NCBI RefSeq assembly: GCF_016583835.1
Contig: NZ_NRRW01000014.1
Location: forward strand, 17,310-81,309
From: Thiococcus pfennigii
GTDB lineage: Bacteria > Pseudomonadota > Gammaproteobacteria > Chromatiales > Chromatiaceae
DNA: 64,000 bases
Direction: 5' to 3'
The position numbers and the translations under genes were made by a program. Below the pieces are notes generated by a model, which had not been told where the DNA came from, made no database searches, and saw nothing but the letters and a program-made list of their open reading frames with translations. Shown one piece after another: positions 24,525 through 33,114 of the stretch (the stretch's first letter is position 1; every line of letters begins with the position of its first letter).

Positions 24525-24804
24525 CGGCGCCCCCCCAGATCACACGGATATCGCTGCGCCGCGGCAGGTACATCTCGAGCTGGCGTCGCGCCACCTCCTC
24601 GACGCGGGCGTGGGTCGTCAGCGTGGCCTCTTCGAGGCGCAGCCGCCCCCATTCGACCGCCAAGCGATTCTCCTCGGCCCGCAGCGCCTGAAGCTCGACG
24701 AAGCTCATCCGCGCCAGATACTTGACATAGACGACCCCGACCCCGGAGAGGCTCACGCACAGGACCAGCAGCAGGATCAGGCCATAGGGCACGACGCGCG
24801 TCAT
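24511..24804 (-). CDS. ftsL: cell division protein FtsL
   Basis: 97-residue bitopic divisome protein. One transmembrane helix (about residues 6-26, [22 protein letters not shown]) is followed by a periplasmic coiled coil ([29 protein letters not shown]) and the terminal RRQLEMYLP motif common in FtsL. Sequence identity in this family is low, so the call rests on length, topology and position between rsmH and ftsI. Confidence 0.92.
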   Translation of the reverse strand: MTRVVPYGLILLLVLCVSLSGVGVVYVKYLARMSFVELQALRAEENRLAVEWGRLRLEEATLTTHARVEEVARRQLEMYLPRRSDIRVIWGGADGHR

Positions 24805-25733
24805 GGCAGCCGCTCCGCGACACGCATCAGGGCGCTGCGGGCGCGCGGATTCTCGGCCACCTCGGCGCTGCCCGCACGCACTCCCTTGCCGATCGCACGC
24901 AGTCGGGGATGGCGTTCGCGATCCATGACCGGAACGCCGCGCGGGAATTGCTCGCCGCGGGCCTGATCGCGGATGAAGCGCTTCACGAGACGGTCCTCGA
25001 GGGAATGGAAGCTGATCACGACCAGGCGCCCGCCCACCGCGAGCAGGTCGAGGACCTGATCGAGCAGGGCGGCGAGTTGCTCGAGCTCGCCATTGACCGC
25101 GATGCGCAAGGCCTGAAAGGTCCGAGTCGCCGGATGCTTGCCCGGCTCGCGGGTCGGCACCGCGGCCTCACAGATGGCCGCCAATTGGCGCGTCGTCGTG
25201 AGCGGCGCGACGGCCCGCTCGCGCACGATCGCGGCCGCGATGCGCCCGGCGAAGCGCTCTTCCCCGTAGTCGCGCAGGACCCGCGCGATCTCGGCCTGCT
25301 TGGCATGGGCGAGCCAATCACGGGCCGGCTCGCCGGCGCCCGGATCCATCCGCATGTCGAGCGGCCCGTCGGCGGAGAAACTGAAGCCGCGCGCAGGGTC
25401 GTCGAGCTGCGGCGAGGACACGCCGAGGTCGACGAGCAGGCCATCGACGCCGCGCTCGACCCCGGCGGCGCGCGCCGCCTCGGCGACGCGGGAGAAGGGT
25501 CCCTGTGCGATCTGGAAGCGCCCGTCCTCGGCGGCCAGTTCGCGGCCAACCGCCACCGCCTGCGGGTCGCGATCCAGGCCGAGCAGCCGCCCCCCCGGCC
25601 CGAGACGGGCGAGGATGGCGCGGCTGTGCCCGCCGCGGCCGAAGGTGGCGTCGAGATAGCAGCCGTCGGGGCGGATCGCCAGGGCGTGCAAGCTCTCCTC
25701 CAACAGGACGGGCCTGTGATACCCGTGGTTCAT
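24801..25733 (-). CDS. rsmH: 16S rRNA (cytosine1402-N4)-methyltransferase RsmH
   Basis: SAM-dependent methyltransferase (formerly MraW). 310 residues: [13 protein letters not shown] at the N-terminus, the SAM-binding [49 protein letters not shown] and [16 protein letters not shown]. The ATG at 25733 gives [13 protein letters not shown], the standard start; the open frame upstream is not conserved in character. It begins 14 bases after mraZ and its stop overlaps ftsL by 4 bases. Confidence 0.97.
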   Translation of the reverse strand: MNHGYHRPVLLEESLHALAIRPDGCYLDATFGRGGHSRAILARLGPGGRLLGLDRDPQAVAVGRELAAEDGRFQIAQGPFSRVAEAARAAGVERGVDGLLVDLGVSSPQLDDPARGFSFSADGPLDMRMDPGAGEPARDWLAHAKQAEIARVLRDYGEERFAGRIAAAIVRERAVAPLTTTRQLAAICEAAVPTREPGKHPATRTFQALRIAVNGELEQLAALLDQVLDLLAVGGRLVVISFHSLEDRLVKRFIRDQARGEQFPRGVPVMDRERHPRLRAIGKGVRAGSAEVAENPRARSALMRVAERLP

Positions 25734-25747
25734 TCCAGGTGTCGGAT

Positions 25748-26203
25748 TCAGAGGACCAACGAAGCCAGGTCGGGATCCGAGGCGAAGTCGTCTGGATCGA
25801 TCGATTCCTGCCAATCCCTGCAGCGCAGATCCCATTTGTCTTCGTCCCAGATCTCGATCTTGTCGACCTGACCGACCATCGCTACCCGCTTGTCGAGCCC
25901 CGCGTATTCGCGCAGCTTCGCCGGCAAGAGGACACGCCCTTGACCATCGATGTCCACGTCATGGGCGTTGCCAATCAGCAGACGCTTCAGGTTGCGGACG
26001 GACGGCTTGAGCGACGGGAGTTGCCGAAGCTTCTGTTCGATCCGGATCCATTCAGGCTCCGGATAGAGCGCGACACAATGGTCGGGGTCTTTCGTGAAGA
26101 CGAGCCGGGAGACCTCAGCGGACTGCAAATGCTCGCGAAACCTCGCCGGCACGGCGAGACGCCCTTTCGCGTCGAGGCTGACACTGTAGGTCCCCCGGAA
26201 CAC
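25748..26203 (-). CDS. mraZ: transcriptional regulator MraZ
   Basis: AbrB-fold DNA-binding protein and autoregulator of the dcw operon. 151 residues with two MraZ half repeats: [23 protein letters not shown] and [22 protein letters not shown]. The GTG at 26203 is chosen because the protein then begins (M)[10 protein letters not shown] like other MraZ proteins and because MraZ-box-like repeats (26223-26260) then lie upstream of the gene. An alternative GTG at 26239 would put the operator inside the coding sequence. First gene of the dcw operon. Confidence 0.93.
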   Translation of the reverse strand: MFRGTYSVSLDAKGRLAVPARFREHLQSAEVSRLVFTKDPDHCVALYPEPEWIRIEQKLRQLPSLKPSVRNLKRLLIGNAHDVDIDGQGRVLLPAKLREYAGLDKRVAMVGQVDKIEIWDEDKWDLRCRDWQESIDPDDFASDPDLASLVL

Positions 26204-26222
26204 GGCGCCCCCGCAGGAAGAT

Positions 26223-26260
26223 TCCCCGTTTTCTCCCACTCCCCCCCACTTCGATACCCA
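26223..26260 (-). promoter_or_regulatory. MraZ-box-like operator (direct TGGG repeats)
   Basis: On the minus strand three TGGG cores (26257-26260, 26245-26248, 26235-26238) recur at 12 and 10 base steps, followed by GGGG about 10 bases on. MraZ is known to bind TGGGN-type repeats spaced about 10 bases apart upstream of its own gene. The repeats run from the edge of the -10 element into the leader, so binding should block transcription start. Confidence 0.55.
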
Positions 26261-26288
26261 TGTTAGACACGGCCTTACCTCTCGTCAA
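26260..26288 (-). promoter_or_regulatory. mraZ (dcw operon) promoter
   Basis: On the minus strand: TTGACG (26283-26288), exactly 17 bases, then TAACAT (26260-26265). The predicted start of transcription is about 50 bases upstream of the GTG start codon and falls in the TGGG repeat region. This is one of the better sigma-70-type promoters visible in the window. Confidence 0.6.
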
Positions 26289-26484
26289 GGACAGCATTTC
26301 GCTTTTTGGGGTTTTCCCTCAAACACTTATATTCGAGAATCAAGGCACAGTCCCAGCAATCAGCGAGACACGCTTTTCAAGACGATAGACGCATCAGCTC
26401 AGGCGAAATCGAGTTTGCGACGGGTCGCCACCGGGTCTGGCCCGACGACGCGGATGGGGCGATGACGGGGTGGGGAGGAGTGGA

Positions 26485-26861
26485 GGGAGTCAGCCTGTAA
26501 GCCGGGTTCTGTCGTGGACAGCCATTCATCTGGGACCCGCGTCACCGCGGGCCTCGAGCGACCTACCCGGGGACACATGCGGGCCGCATGTCGCGACCGA
26601 GGCCGCAAGCCCCCCTATTTGGTCTTGCTCCGGGTGGGGTTTGCCCTGCCGGACCTGTTACCAGGGCCGCGGTGCGCTCTTACCGCACCATTTCACCCTT
26701 ACCGCCCCGTCGCACGACGGGGGTAGGCGGTATCTTTTCTGTGGCACTTTCCGTGGGCTCGCGCCCCCCAGGCGTTACCTGGCACCCTGCCCTGCGGAGC
26801 CCGGACTTTCCTCCCCTTCGCGCCGAGGTGGCCGAAGGAGCGACTGTCCGGCCGACTCCCG
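26485..26861 (-). ncRNA. rnpB: RNase P RNA (class A)
   Basis: About 377 nt catalytic RNA that trims the 5' leader of tRNAs. Read on the minus strand, the P1 helix pairs GGGAGTC at the 5' end with GACTCCC at the 3' end. The universally conserved blocks are present: GAGGAAAGTCCGGGCTCC near 26796-26813, the AGCAAGACCAAATAGGGGGG block near 26610-26630, and ACAGAACCCGGCTTACAGG near the 3' end (26492-26510). It lies next to mraZ, as in Pseudomonas. Ends are placed by P1 pairing and may be off by a few bases. No U-tract terminator is visible downstream. Confidence 0.95.
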
Positions 26862-26928
26862 CCGCTAGTCTACTCTCGGGCGCCGAGCGAATCCACAAGG
26901 CCGTAACAATCCCCACGGCGCACACCGC

Positions 26929-27681
26929 TCACGGCCGCACCAGCACCAGGGCGACGAGCGCCAGGGCCTCGATCAGCTCGACCAGGGCGCCGGCCGTATC
27001 GCCGGTGAAGCCATCGAGCCGCCGCATCACGGCCCGGCGCCACCAGAAGAAGAGGCCGACAGCGACGAGGATGGCGAGGTAGCCGGCACCGCCGCCGAGC
27101 GCCAGCACGACACCGAGCGAGACCGCAAAGACGACGCGCGCCGGGCCTCGCGGCAGGCAGCGGGCGCTCGCAGCGGCCATGCCCTGAGTGCGGGCGTAGG
27201 GGGTCGTGAGCAGCACCAGGAGGAGGACCGCGCGCGCGAGCAGCGGCACCCAGAGCAAGTAGGCGGCCTGCCCGGCGGCGAGCAGTGCCTGGAGCGCGGA
27301 CCACTTGGTCAGGAGCAATAGCCCGACGACGACGACCCCCATGGCACCGGCGCGCGGGTCGCGCATGATCTCGAGCGTGCGCTCACGGCTGCCCAGGCCG
27401 CCCAGCCAGCCGTCGGCGGCGTCGCTCAGGCCGTCGAGGTGCAGACCGCCGGTCAACCAGACCCACAGGCACAGGAGCAGGACCGCGCCGACCACGACCG
27501 GGGCCTCGCCCAGGACCAGCCCCGCCAACCACAGCGGGGCGCCGATGAGCAGGCCAGCCAACGGATAGAAGAGGGCCGACCGGCCGACGTCGCGCTCGTC
27601 GACGACCCCCGGATCGGGTAGCGGCAGCCGGGTCAGGAAACGGCCGGCAGTCAGGCCGGCGATCAACAGCGTACGCCCCAT
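26929..27681 (-). CDS. cobS: adenosylcobinamide-GDP ribazoletransferase CobS
   Basis: Membrane enzyme joining adenosylcobinamide-GDP and alpha-ribazole (or its phosphate) in the last steps of cobalamin assembly. 250 residues, about six hydrophobic helices. Family landmarks are FLTRLPLP near the N-terminus, ALFYPLAGLLIG, TGGLHLDGLSDAADGWLGG with its acidic residues, EIMRDPRAGAMGVV, and GFTGDTAGALVELIEAL near the C-terminus. The start at 27681 shares one base with the end of cobC, so the two are co-transcribed. Confidence 0.95.
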   Translation of the reverse strand: MGRTLLIAGLTAGRFLTRLPLPDPGVVDERDVGRSALFYPLAGLLIGAPLWLAGLVLGEAPVVVGAVLLLCLWVWLTGGLHLDGLSDAADGWLGGLGSRERTLEIMRDPRAGAMGVVVVGLLLLTKWSALQALLAAGQAAYLLWVPLLARAVLLLVLLTTPYARTQGMAAASARCLPRGPARVVFAVSLGVVLALGGGAGYLAILVAVGLFFWWRRAVMRRLDGFTGDTAGALVELIEALALVALVLVRP

Positions 27682-28310
27682 CAGCGGGCCCTCCCGTGCG
27701 CGACCAGGCTCGGCTCGCCGAGGACGGCCGGGATCCGCAGCCGACTCAGGCAGGCGTGGGGCACCTCGAGGAAGAGCAGGTGGCTCGGCGGCATCCCGAG
27801 CACGGCGCCGAGCAGGACCCGGATGATGCCACCGTGGGTAATCAAGAGGAGGCGCTCGGCGTCCTGCGCTCGGAGCCGCCGCCAAGCGACGAGGGTCCGC
27901 GCCTGGAGCGCCGCGAAGGGCTCCGCACCCGGCGGCGTGTAGCCCACTGGGTCGGCCCAGAAACGCGAGAGGTCCTCGATCGGGATCTCGGCGGCGCTCC
28001 GCCCCTCCCATTCGCCGAAATCGCGCTCGCCGACCTCGGGCCAGACCTCGAGCGGGACGCCGAGCCGCCCGGCCAGGTCCTCGCCGAAGGCCGCGCAGCG
28101 GCGCGCCGGCGAGGTCAGGATCCGCTCCCAGGCCCCCTCGGCGACGGCCGCGCGCATCTGGGCCCAGCCCGCGGGGCTCAACTGATCGTCCTGTACGCCG
28201 CGAAAGCGCGCCCCGCCAAGGGTCTCCCCGTGGCGCAACAGATCGACGAAGCGATCGCCGCCCACCTCGCTCGTCGCCACCGCGGCGGCGCTCGCCTGTC
28301 CTGCCGACAT
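27681..28310 (-). CDS. cobC: histidine phosphatase, probably alpha-ribazole phosphatase CobC
   Basis: 209-residue member of the histidine phosphatase superfamily. The catalytic motif LLRHGET lies at about residue 23-29, the second arginine in SPARRCA, the acidic residue in GERDFGEWEGRS, and the second histidine in LLITHGGIIRVLL. Assignment to CobC (alpha-ribazole 5'-phosphate phosphatase) rests on its overlap with cobS; a general phosphoglycerate-mutase-like phosphatase is the alternative. No cobalamin riboswitch was seen in the 139-base upstream gap. Confidence 0.8.
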   Translation of the reverse strand: MSAGQASAAAVATSEVGGDRFVDLLRHGETLGGARFRGVQDDQLSPAGWAQMRAAVAEGAWERILTSPARRCAAFGEDLAGRLGVPLEVWPEVGERDFGEWEGRSAAEIPIEDLSRFWADPVGYTPPGAEPFAALQARTLVAWRRLRAQDAERLLLITHGGIIRVLLGAVLGMPPSHLLFLEVPHACLSRLRIPAVLGEPSLVAHGRAR

Positions 28311-28449
28311 CTTGCCCGACCCAACGAAAAGCGCGGAGTATAGCAGCCTTCACGGCACGGTCCGGCGCCGCCCACCGAGCACGGCCACCCCGGCCGGGTA
28401 GGTTTCTGGGATAATCCGCCGCTCGTGAGCCGAACGAGGAGGTCTCGCC

Positions 28450-28914
28450 GTGTCATCGACCCAATGCCTGACGGCCGCCATGCTCGAGGTGGGCATGCGT
28501 CACGTCGCCCGCCTGAGCTTCACCCGCGAGCAGGTCGCCCAGTACTGCGCGCTGACCGGCGACCACAACGCGATCCACCGCGATCCCGAGGCGGCGCGCC
28601 TGCGCTTCCCTGAGATCGGCGACATCGTCGTGCCAGGCGGCCTGATCCAGACGACCGTCTCGGGCCTCTTCGCCACGCAACTGCCCGGCGACGGCTCGCT
28701 CGGACTCACGTTCGTCCCCGAGCGACTGCGCCAACCCGTCTGCCCGGACGAGGAGATCCAGGTCGCACTGGAGATCACGCGGATCCGCGGCGGCATCGTC
28801 GAGCTCGAGGTGACCGTCGACGACCGCGCCGGCCGCCGCGTGACCAGTGCCAAGGCCAAGGTCCTCCCCCCGGATGAGACCTACCGGCAATGGTGGCAGG
28901 CACAGCATCGATGA
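28450..28914 (+). CDS. MaoC-like (R)-specific hydratase
   Basis: 154-residue hot-dog-fold protein of the MaoC/PhaJ family, which hydrates trans-2-enoyl-CoA to (R)-3-hydroxyacyl-CoA. The catalytic pair is visible in YCALTGDHNAIHRDPEAA (Asp37 and His42 by the D-x4-H spacing), followed by DIVVPGGLIQTTVSGLFATQLPG. The start codon is GTG at 28450 with a strong AGGAGG at 28437-28442. A possible -10 hexamer GATAAT lies at 28410-28415. (R)-3-hydroxyacyl-CoA could feed polyhydroxyalkanoate or lipid synthesis, but nothing adjacent decides this. Confidence 0.8.
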   Translation: MSSTQCLTAAMLEVGMRHVARLSFTREQVAQYCALTGDHNAIHRDPEAARLRFPEIGDIVVPGGLIQTTVSGLFATQLPGDGSLGLTFVPERLRQPVCPDEEIQVALEITRIRGGIVELEVTVDDRAGRRVTSAKAKVLPPDETYRQWWQAQHR

Positions 28915-29036
28915 GAGGCGAGGGTCGACGGGCCTGACGTACCGATCGCCCACCGACTGCCAGGCGGCGCACCCCGGCACAGGGATGGCTCGTTGCCGCC
29001 TGCCTAGCGAGACCCACCGAGACCTTTGAGCACCTC

Positions 29037-29924
29037 ATGACCGCCGACACCCTCATCGAGGCCCGCGACCTGGTCCGCACCTACCCCGGCGTGCGGGCCG
29101 TCGATGGGATCAGCTTTCGGGTCCAACGCGGCCAGTGCTTCGGGCTGCTCGGACCGAACGGCGCCGGCAAGACGACGACGCTCGAGATGCTCGAGGGTAT
29201 CCAGACGCCCTCCGCCGGAACCATCCTGTTCGAAGGCCGCCCGCTCGACCAGGGGTACCGCCAAGTCGTCGGCATCCAGTTCCAGGCGACGGCCCTGCAG
29301 GACTTCCAGACGGTACGCGAGTCGCTGCGGATGTTCGCGAGCCTCTACCGGCGCACCGCCGACCTCGCCGAGCTGATCGCGCTGTGCAACCTCGGGGAGA
29401 TCCTCGAGCGCGACACCCGCCGCCTCTCCGGCGGGCAGCGCCAGCGGCTGCTCCTCGCGATCGCGCTGGTCAATGATCCCGCCCTGATCTTCCTCGACGA
29501 GCCGACGACCGGTCTCGACCCCCAGTCGCGGCGCAACTTCTGGGGCCTGATCGAGACGGTGCGCCGCCGCGGCAAGACCATCCTGCTCACGACCCACTAC
29601 ATGGAGGAGGCCCAGCGCCTCTGCGACGAGGTCGCGATCGTCGACCACGGCCGGATCATCGCCCAAGGCCGCCCGCTGGCGCTCGTGCGCCAGCACTTCC
29701 CGGCGGCCGTCGTCCGGCTGCCGGCCGCGGCCTGGCCGACCGACGCGCCGTTGCCGGCCGGGGCGGAGCCGCGCGACGGGACGCTGGAGCTCTATACCGA
29801 CGAGGTCCCACCGCTCTTGGAGCACCTCGAGCGGATCGGCGCCGACCTCAACGAACTCAAGGTCCAGACGCCGACCCTCGAGGACCTGTTCCTCAAGCTC
29901 ACCGGCCATACCCTGAGGGCCTAG
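29037..29924 (+). CDS. ABC transporter ATP-binding protein (ABC-2 type exporter)
   Basis: 295-residue ATPase: Walker A LLGPNGAGKTTT (about 37-48), signature RLSGGQRQRLLLAIAL, Walker B LIFLDEPTTGLDPQSRR and the switch histidine in TTHYMEEA. About 60 residues after the nucleotide-binding domain form a regulatory tail ending in TLEDLFLKLTGHTLRA, typical of drug or lipid exporters of the DrrA/CcmA-like class. It is followed after 3 bases by its permease. The substrate cannot be read from sequence. Confidence 0.9.
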   Translation: MTADTLIEARDLVRTYPGVRAVDGISFRVQRGQCFGLLGPNGAGKTTTLEMLEGIQTPSAGTILFEGRPLDQGYRQVVGIQFQATALQDFQTVRESLRMFASLYRRTADLAELIALCNLGEILERDTRRLSGGQRQRLLLAIALVNDPALIFLDEPTTGLDPQSRRNFWGLIETVRRRGKTILLTTHYMEEAQRLCDEVAIVDHGRIIAQGRPLALVRQHFPAAVVRLPAAAWPTDAPLPAGAEPRDGTLELYTDEVPPLLEHLERIGADLNELKVQTPTLEDLFLKLTGHTLRA

Positions 29925-29927
29925 CCA

Positions 29928-30959
29928 ATGTGGCGCCGCATCCTCGCGATCTTCATCGCCCGCAACCGGGAGTTCTACCGCGACACCGCCGGGCTCGCCT
30001 GGAACATCCTGATGCCGATCATGATGGTGCTCGGCTTCGCCTTCATCTTCCACGGCGAGCCGGCCGATTCCCTGAAGGTCGGCGTGGTCACGGCCGACGG
30101 CGAACTCGGCGGCGCGCCCTCGCCGTTCCTCGGGCTGCGCCATATCCGCTTCGTCCCGCTCACCGACCCGGCCGCCGGCATCGCCAAGGTCGAACGCCAC
30201 CAACTCGACCTGCTGCTCGATCTGCGCGCCGCCCCGGCCTACTGGGTCAACATCAACTCGGCCAACGGCTACATCGCCGAACGCCTCCTCCAGGCCAGTT
30301 ATGGGACCCCGTCGGGCGCAGCGGACGAGGCGCCACAGCGCCGCCCGGTGACCGGCGAGGCGCTGCGCTACGCCGACTGGGTCCTGCCCGGGATCCTCGC
30401 GATGAACGTCATGTTCAGCAGCCTCTGGGGGGTCGGCTGGGTCGTCGTGCGCTATCGCAAGAACGGCGTCCTGCGCCGGCTCAAGGCGACGCCGCTACGC
30501 CCGTTCGAGTTCCTGACCGCCCAGGTCCTCTCGCGGCTCGTCGTCGTGCTCGGCGCGAGCCTGATCGTCTATGTCGGCGCCGAGGCGCTGCTCGACTTCC
30601 CGATGCGCGGCTCCTACCCGGCGCTCGCCCTCGTCTATACCGCCGGCGCCCTCTGCATGATCAGTCTCGGGCTGATCGTCGCGGCGCGCCTGCGCACCGA
30701 GGAACTCGCCGACGGGATCCTGAACCTGGTCTCCTGGCCGATGCTGCTGCTCTCGGGGGTCTGGTTCTCGCTCGATGGCGCGAGCCCGGCCGCCCAGGCC
30801 GTCTCCCAACTGCTGCCGCTGACCCACCTGGTCGAGGCGGCGCGGCGCATCATGATCGACGGCGCCGGCGTCCTGGAGGTCCTGCCCGAGGTGGCCCTCC
30901 TCGCCGGCCTCGCGCTCGCCTTGCTCGCGCTCGCGGCCCGCCTGTTCCGGTGGGAATGA
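29928..30959 (+). CDS. ABC-2 type transporter permease
   Basis: 343-residue permease with one N-terminal helix (LAWNILMPIMMVLGFAFIF), an extracytoplasmic domain (about 45-150), and five C-terminal helices including the ABC-2 signature region PGILAMNVMFSSLWGVGWVVVRYRKNGVLRRLKATPLRPFEF. It starts 3 bases after the ATPase stop, so the two form one exporter. Its end is 7 bases from the end of the convergent moeB gene. Confidence 0.88.
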   Translation: MWRRILAIFIARNREFYRDTAGLAWNILMPIMMVLGFAFIFHGEPADSLKVGVVTADGELGGAPSPFLGLRHIRFVPLTDPAAGIAKVERHQLDLLLDLRAAPAYWVNINSANGYIAERLLQASYGTPSGAADEAPQRRPVTGEALRYADWVLPGILAMNVMFSSLWGVGWVVVRYRKNGVLRRLKATPLRPFEFLTAQVLSRLVVVLGASLIVYVGAEALLDFPMRGSYPALALVYTAGALCMISLGLIVAARLRTEELADGILNLVSWPMLLLSGVWFSLDGASPAAQAVSQLLPLTHLVEAARRIMIDGAGVLEVLPEVALLAGLALALLALAARLFRWE

Positions 30960-30966
30960 GGCGCCC

Positions 30967-31722
30967 TCAGCGGCGCGCCGCGCAGACCGGGCAGCGCGGA
31001 TCGGCGCCCAGGCGCAGGCGGCGCCAGTCCATCGTCAGCGCATCGAGGACGAGCAGGTGGCCGAAGAGGGGTTCGCCGAGACCGGCGAGGACCTTGAGCG
31101 CCTCGGTCGCCTGGATGCTGCCGATGATGCCGACGAGGGGTGCCAAGACGCCGTTGGCCGAGCAGGTCTCATCCTCGCCCCCGTCGCGCGGGTAGAGGCA
31201 CTGATAGCAGGGGCCGCCGGGGCGCCCCGAGAAGACGGCCACCTGGCCCTCGGTGCGGATCGCAGCCCCGGAGACCAGCGGCACGCCGGCCGCGCAGCAG
31301 GCGTCGTTGACGGCGAAGCGGGTCGCGAAGTTGTCGCTGCCGTCGACGACCAGGTCGACGCCGGCGACGAGCGCGGGGAGGTTGGCCGCGCTCAGGCGCT
31401 CGCCGACACCCTCGAGGCGGATCTCGGGATTGAGCGCCGCCAGCGTGCGGCGCGCCGAGTCGACCTTGGCGAGACCGACCCGCTCGGTGGTGTGCAGGAT
31501 CTGGCGTTGGAGGTTCGAGAGGTCGACCCGATCGGCGTCGGCGAGGATCAGATGGCCGACACCGGCCGCGGCCAGGTACATCGCCACCGGCGAGCCCAAG
31601 CCACCGAGACCGACGACGAGCACGCGGGCACCGAGCAGGCGCCGCTGGCCCTCGTAGCCGAGCCCAGGTAGCAGGATCTGACGGGCATAGCGCAGCAGTT
31701 GCGCATCGCTCAGCGGCGGCAT
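30967..31722 (-). CDS. moeB: MoeB/ThiF-family sulfur-carrier adenylyltransferase
   Basis: 251-residue E1-like enzyme that adenylates the C-terminal glycine of MoaD or ThiS. Features: RYARQILLPGLGYEGQRRLLGARVLVVGLGGLGSPVAMYLAAAGVGHL with the Rossmann glycines, DADRVDLSNLQRQILHT, DGSDNFATRFAVNDAC, and Zn-binding cysteine pairs CYQC and CPVC near residues 170 and 245. The ATG at 31722 is used; GTG at 31746 or TTG at 31752 are possible longer starts. No molybdopterin or thiamine gene is adjacent, so MoeB versus ThiF is a likelihood call. Confidence 0.85.
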   Translation of the reverse strand: MPPLSDAQLLRYARQILLPGLGYEGQRRLLGARVLVVGLGGLGSPVAMYLAAAGVGHLILADADRVDLSNLQRQILHTTERVGLAKVDSARRTLAALNPEIRLEGVGERLSAANLPALVAGVDLVVDGSDNFATRFAVNDACCAAGVPLVSGAAIRTEGQVAVFSGRPGGPCYQCLYPRDGGEDETCSANGVLAPLVGIIGSIQATEALKVLAGLGEPLFGHLLVLDALTMDWRRLRLGADPRCPVCAARR

Positions 31723-31756
31723 CACCGCCGCGCCGCCCCCCGTCACGGACAAGGGC

Positions 31757-32164
31757 TCACAGATAGCGGCGCCAGTGCTCCGGGCGATGGTCGCGCAGCG
31801 AGTGGTCGAGATTCTCGTAGCGCGTCACGAAGACTTTCTGTGTGCTGTCCAGCTGGTTGTGCTCGCAGCAGCTATTGGCCCGATAGGTATCCTCCGTGTA
31901 ATACCAGAGGGCCCGCTTGAGCCGGTAGCCGAGCGGCGCATCCAGGTGCAGCCCAAGGTCGGTCAGCGCCTTCTCGATCTCTTCGAGCTTGGTGTAGACC
32001 AGATCGTAGGTCACCTTCAGCAGCAGCGGCGTCGGCGGATGCACCTCGACGATACCCGGGGCCTCGGCAAGGAATTCGGCCGCCGTATGCGCCTGCCGCG
32101 GATTCGGGTGCACGGGATCGAAGGCGATCTGCCGATGCTTGATACGGTCGTTGTCGATTTCCAT
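31757..32164 (-). CDS. conserved-looking protein of unknown function
   Basis: 135 residues, no family recognised. The middle (GIVEVHPPTPLLLKVTYDLVYTKLEEIEKALTDLG) alternates beta-strand and amphipathic helix in a way that resembles a ferredoxin-like or HMA fold without its CxxC. The C-terminal third is rich in Tyr, Arg and His, with a Cys-Cys-x-His cluster (SCCEHNQ), so metal binding is possible. Charged and soluble, with no signal peptide or membrane segment. It lies 34 bases downstream of nothing in the same operon, and its leader is unusually AT-rich and carries an inverted repeat over the ribosome-binding site. Confidence 0.7.
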   Translation of the reverse strand: MEIDNDRIKHRQIAFDPVHPNPRQAHTAAEFLAEAPGIVEVHPPTPLLLKVTYDLVYTKLEEIEKALTDLGLHLDAPLGYRLKRALWYYTEDTYRANSCCEHNQLDSTQKVFVTRYENLDHSLRDHRPEHWRRYL

Positions 32165-32170
32165 AGTAGG

Positions 32171-32191
32171 CGTATCCTAATCGAAGATACG
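32171..32191 (-). promoter_or_regulatory. inverted repeat covering the ribosome-binding site of the unknown gene
   Basis: On the minus strand the arms CGTATC and GATACG (perfect 6 bases, extending with one wobble pair and another match) enclose about 9 bases. The AGGA that would serve as the ribosome-binding site is at the start of the 3' arm, 10 bases from the ATG at 32164. It could act as a DNA operator or as a leader hairpin that hides the ribosome-binding site. Confidence 0.4.
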
Positions 32192-32239
32192 AAATAGTTA
32201 CGATTGAATTTATCTATAAAAGACCAAGGCATTGGCCGA

Positions 32240-33097
32240 TCACGCACGGCCCTCCGCCCACCACCCGCAGGTCACCCGCTCCTGCCCCGCCAGGTCCCGC
32301 CGGGTGGCGACCCCCTGCAGCCCGGCCGCGGCGAACAGGGCGCGCACGGCCGGCCCCTGGTCCCAGCCGTGCTCGAGGGCGAGCAGGCCACCAGGGCGCA
32401 CGATGGCCGCCGCCCGCGCGAGGATCGCGCGGATCGCGTCGAGGCCATCGACCCCGGCCGCGAGGGCCTGGCGGGGCTCGTAGTCCAACCCGCCGCGCCT
32501 CAGGTGGGGATCGTCGTCGCAGACGTAGGGCGGGTTGCCGAAGACGGCGTCGCAAGAGGCGGGGGCGAACGGCGCGAGCCAGTCGCCGCGCACGAGGGCG
32601 ACGTTGGCGAGCCCGTGGGCCGCGACGTTCGCCGCGGCGACGGCCAGGGCCGCCGGGCAGCGGTCCGTCGCCACGAGCTGCCAACGCGGCCGCTCGCTGG
32701 CGAGTGCCGCGGCGACGGCCCCGCTGCCGGTGCCGAGATCGACGACCCGCAGCCGCGCCTCGCCGGGCAGCCTCTCGAGCGCCAACTCGACGAGCAGCTC
32801 GGTCTCGGGGCGCGGGATCAGGGTGGCAGGCGTGACCTGCAGGTCGAGGGTCCAGAAGGGCTGGCGACCGCGCAGATACGCGAAGGGCTCGCCGCCGGCG
32901 CGCCGCTCGAGCAGCGCGAGGAAGTGGCCCGCGACCGGTTCGGGCACAGGGCGCTCGGGCCACGCCATGAGTTGGGCGCGGCTCAGCCGCGTCGCCAGCA
33001 CGAGCAGCCGCTCGGCCTCCGAACGGGGATCGATGTCGGGCAGATGACCGAGTCGGGCCGCACCCTGGGCAATGGCGTCACCGATGGTCTCGGCCAT
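32240..33097 (-). CDS. prmC: release factor glutamine methyltransferase PrmC
   Basis: Methylates the GGQ glutamine of release factors RF1 and RF2. 285 residues: helical N-domain with GEPFAYLRGRQPFW, TLIPRPETELLVELAL, SAM motif VVDLGTGSGAVAAAL (about 118-132), and the catalytic NPPY (188-191). Two in-frame ATGs lie at 33103 and 33097; the second is preferred because GGAG sits 6 bases before it but directly abuts the first. It follows prfA after 17 bases, placing enzyme and substrate in one operon. Confidence 0.95.
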   Translation of the reverse strand: MAETIGDAIAQGAARLGHLPDIDPRSEAERLLVLATRLSRAQLMAWPERPVPEPVAGHFLALLERRAGGEPFAYLRGRQPFWTLDLQVTPATLIPRPETELLVELALERLPGEARLRVVDLGTGSGAVAAALASERPRWQLVATDRCPAALAVAAANVAAHGLANVALVRGDWLAPFAPASCDAVFGNPPYVCDDDPHLRRGGLDYEPRQALAAGVDGLDAIRAILARAAAIVRPGGLLALEHGWDQGPAVRALFAAAGLQGVATRRDLAGQERVTCGWWAEGRA

Positions 33098-33114
33098 GGT
33101 CATCTCCGGCTGGG

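Noticed and set aside
28311..28449. Searched upstream of cobC for a cobalamin riboswitch
   Set aside because: The 139-base gap is too short and no B12-box-like sequence was seen.
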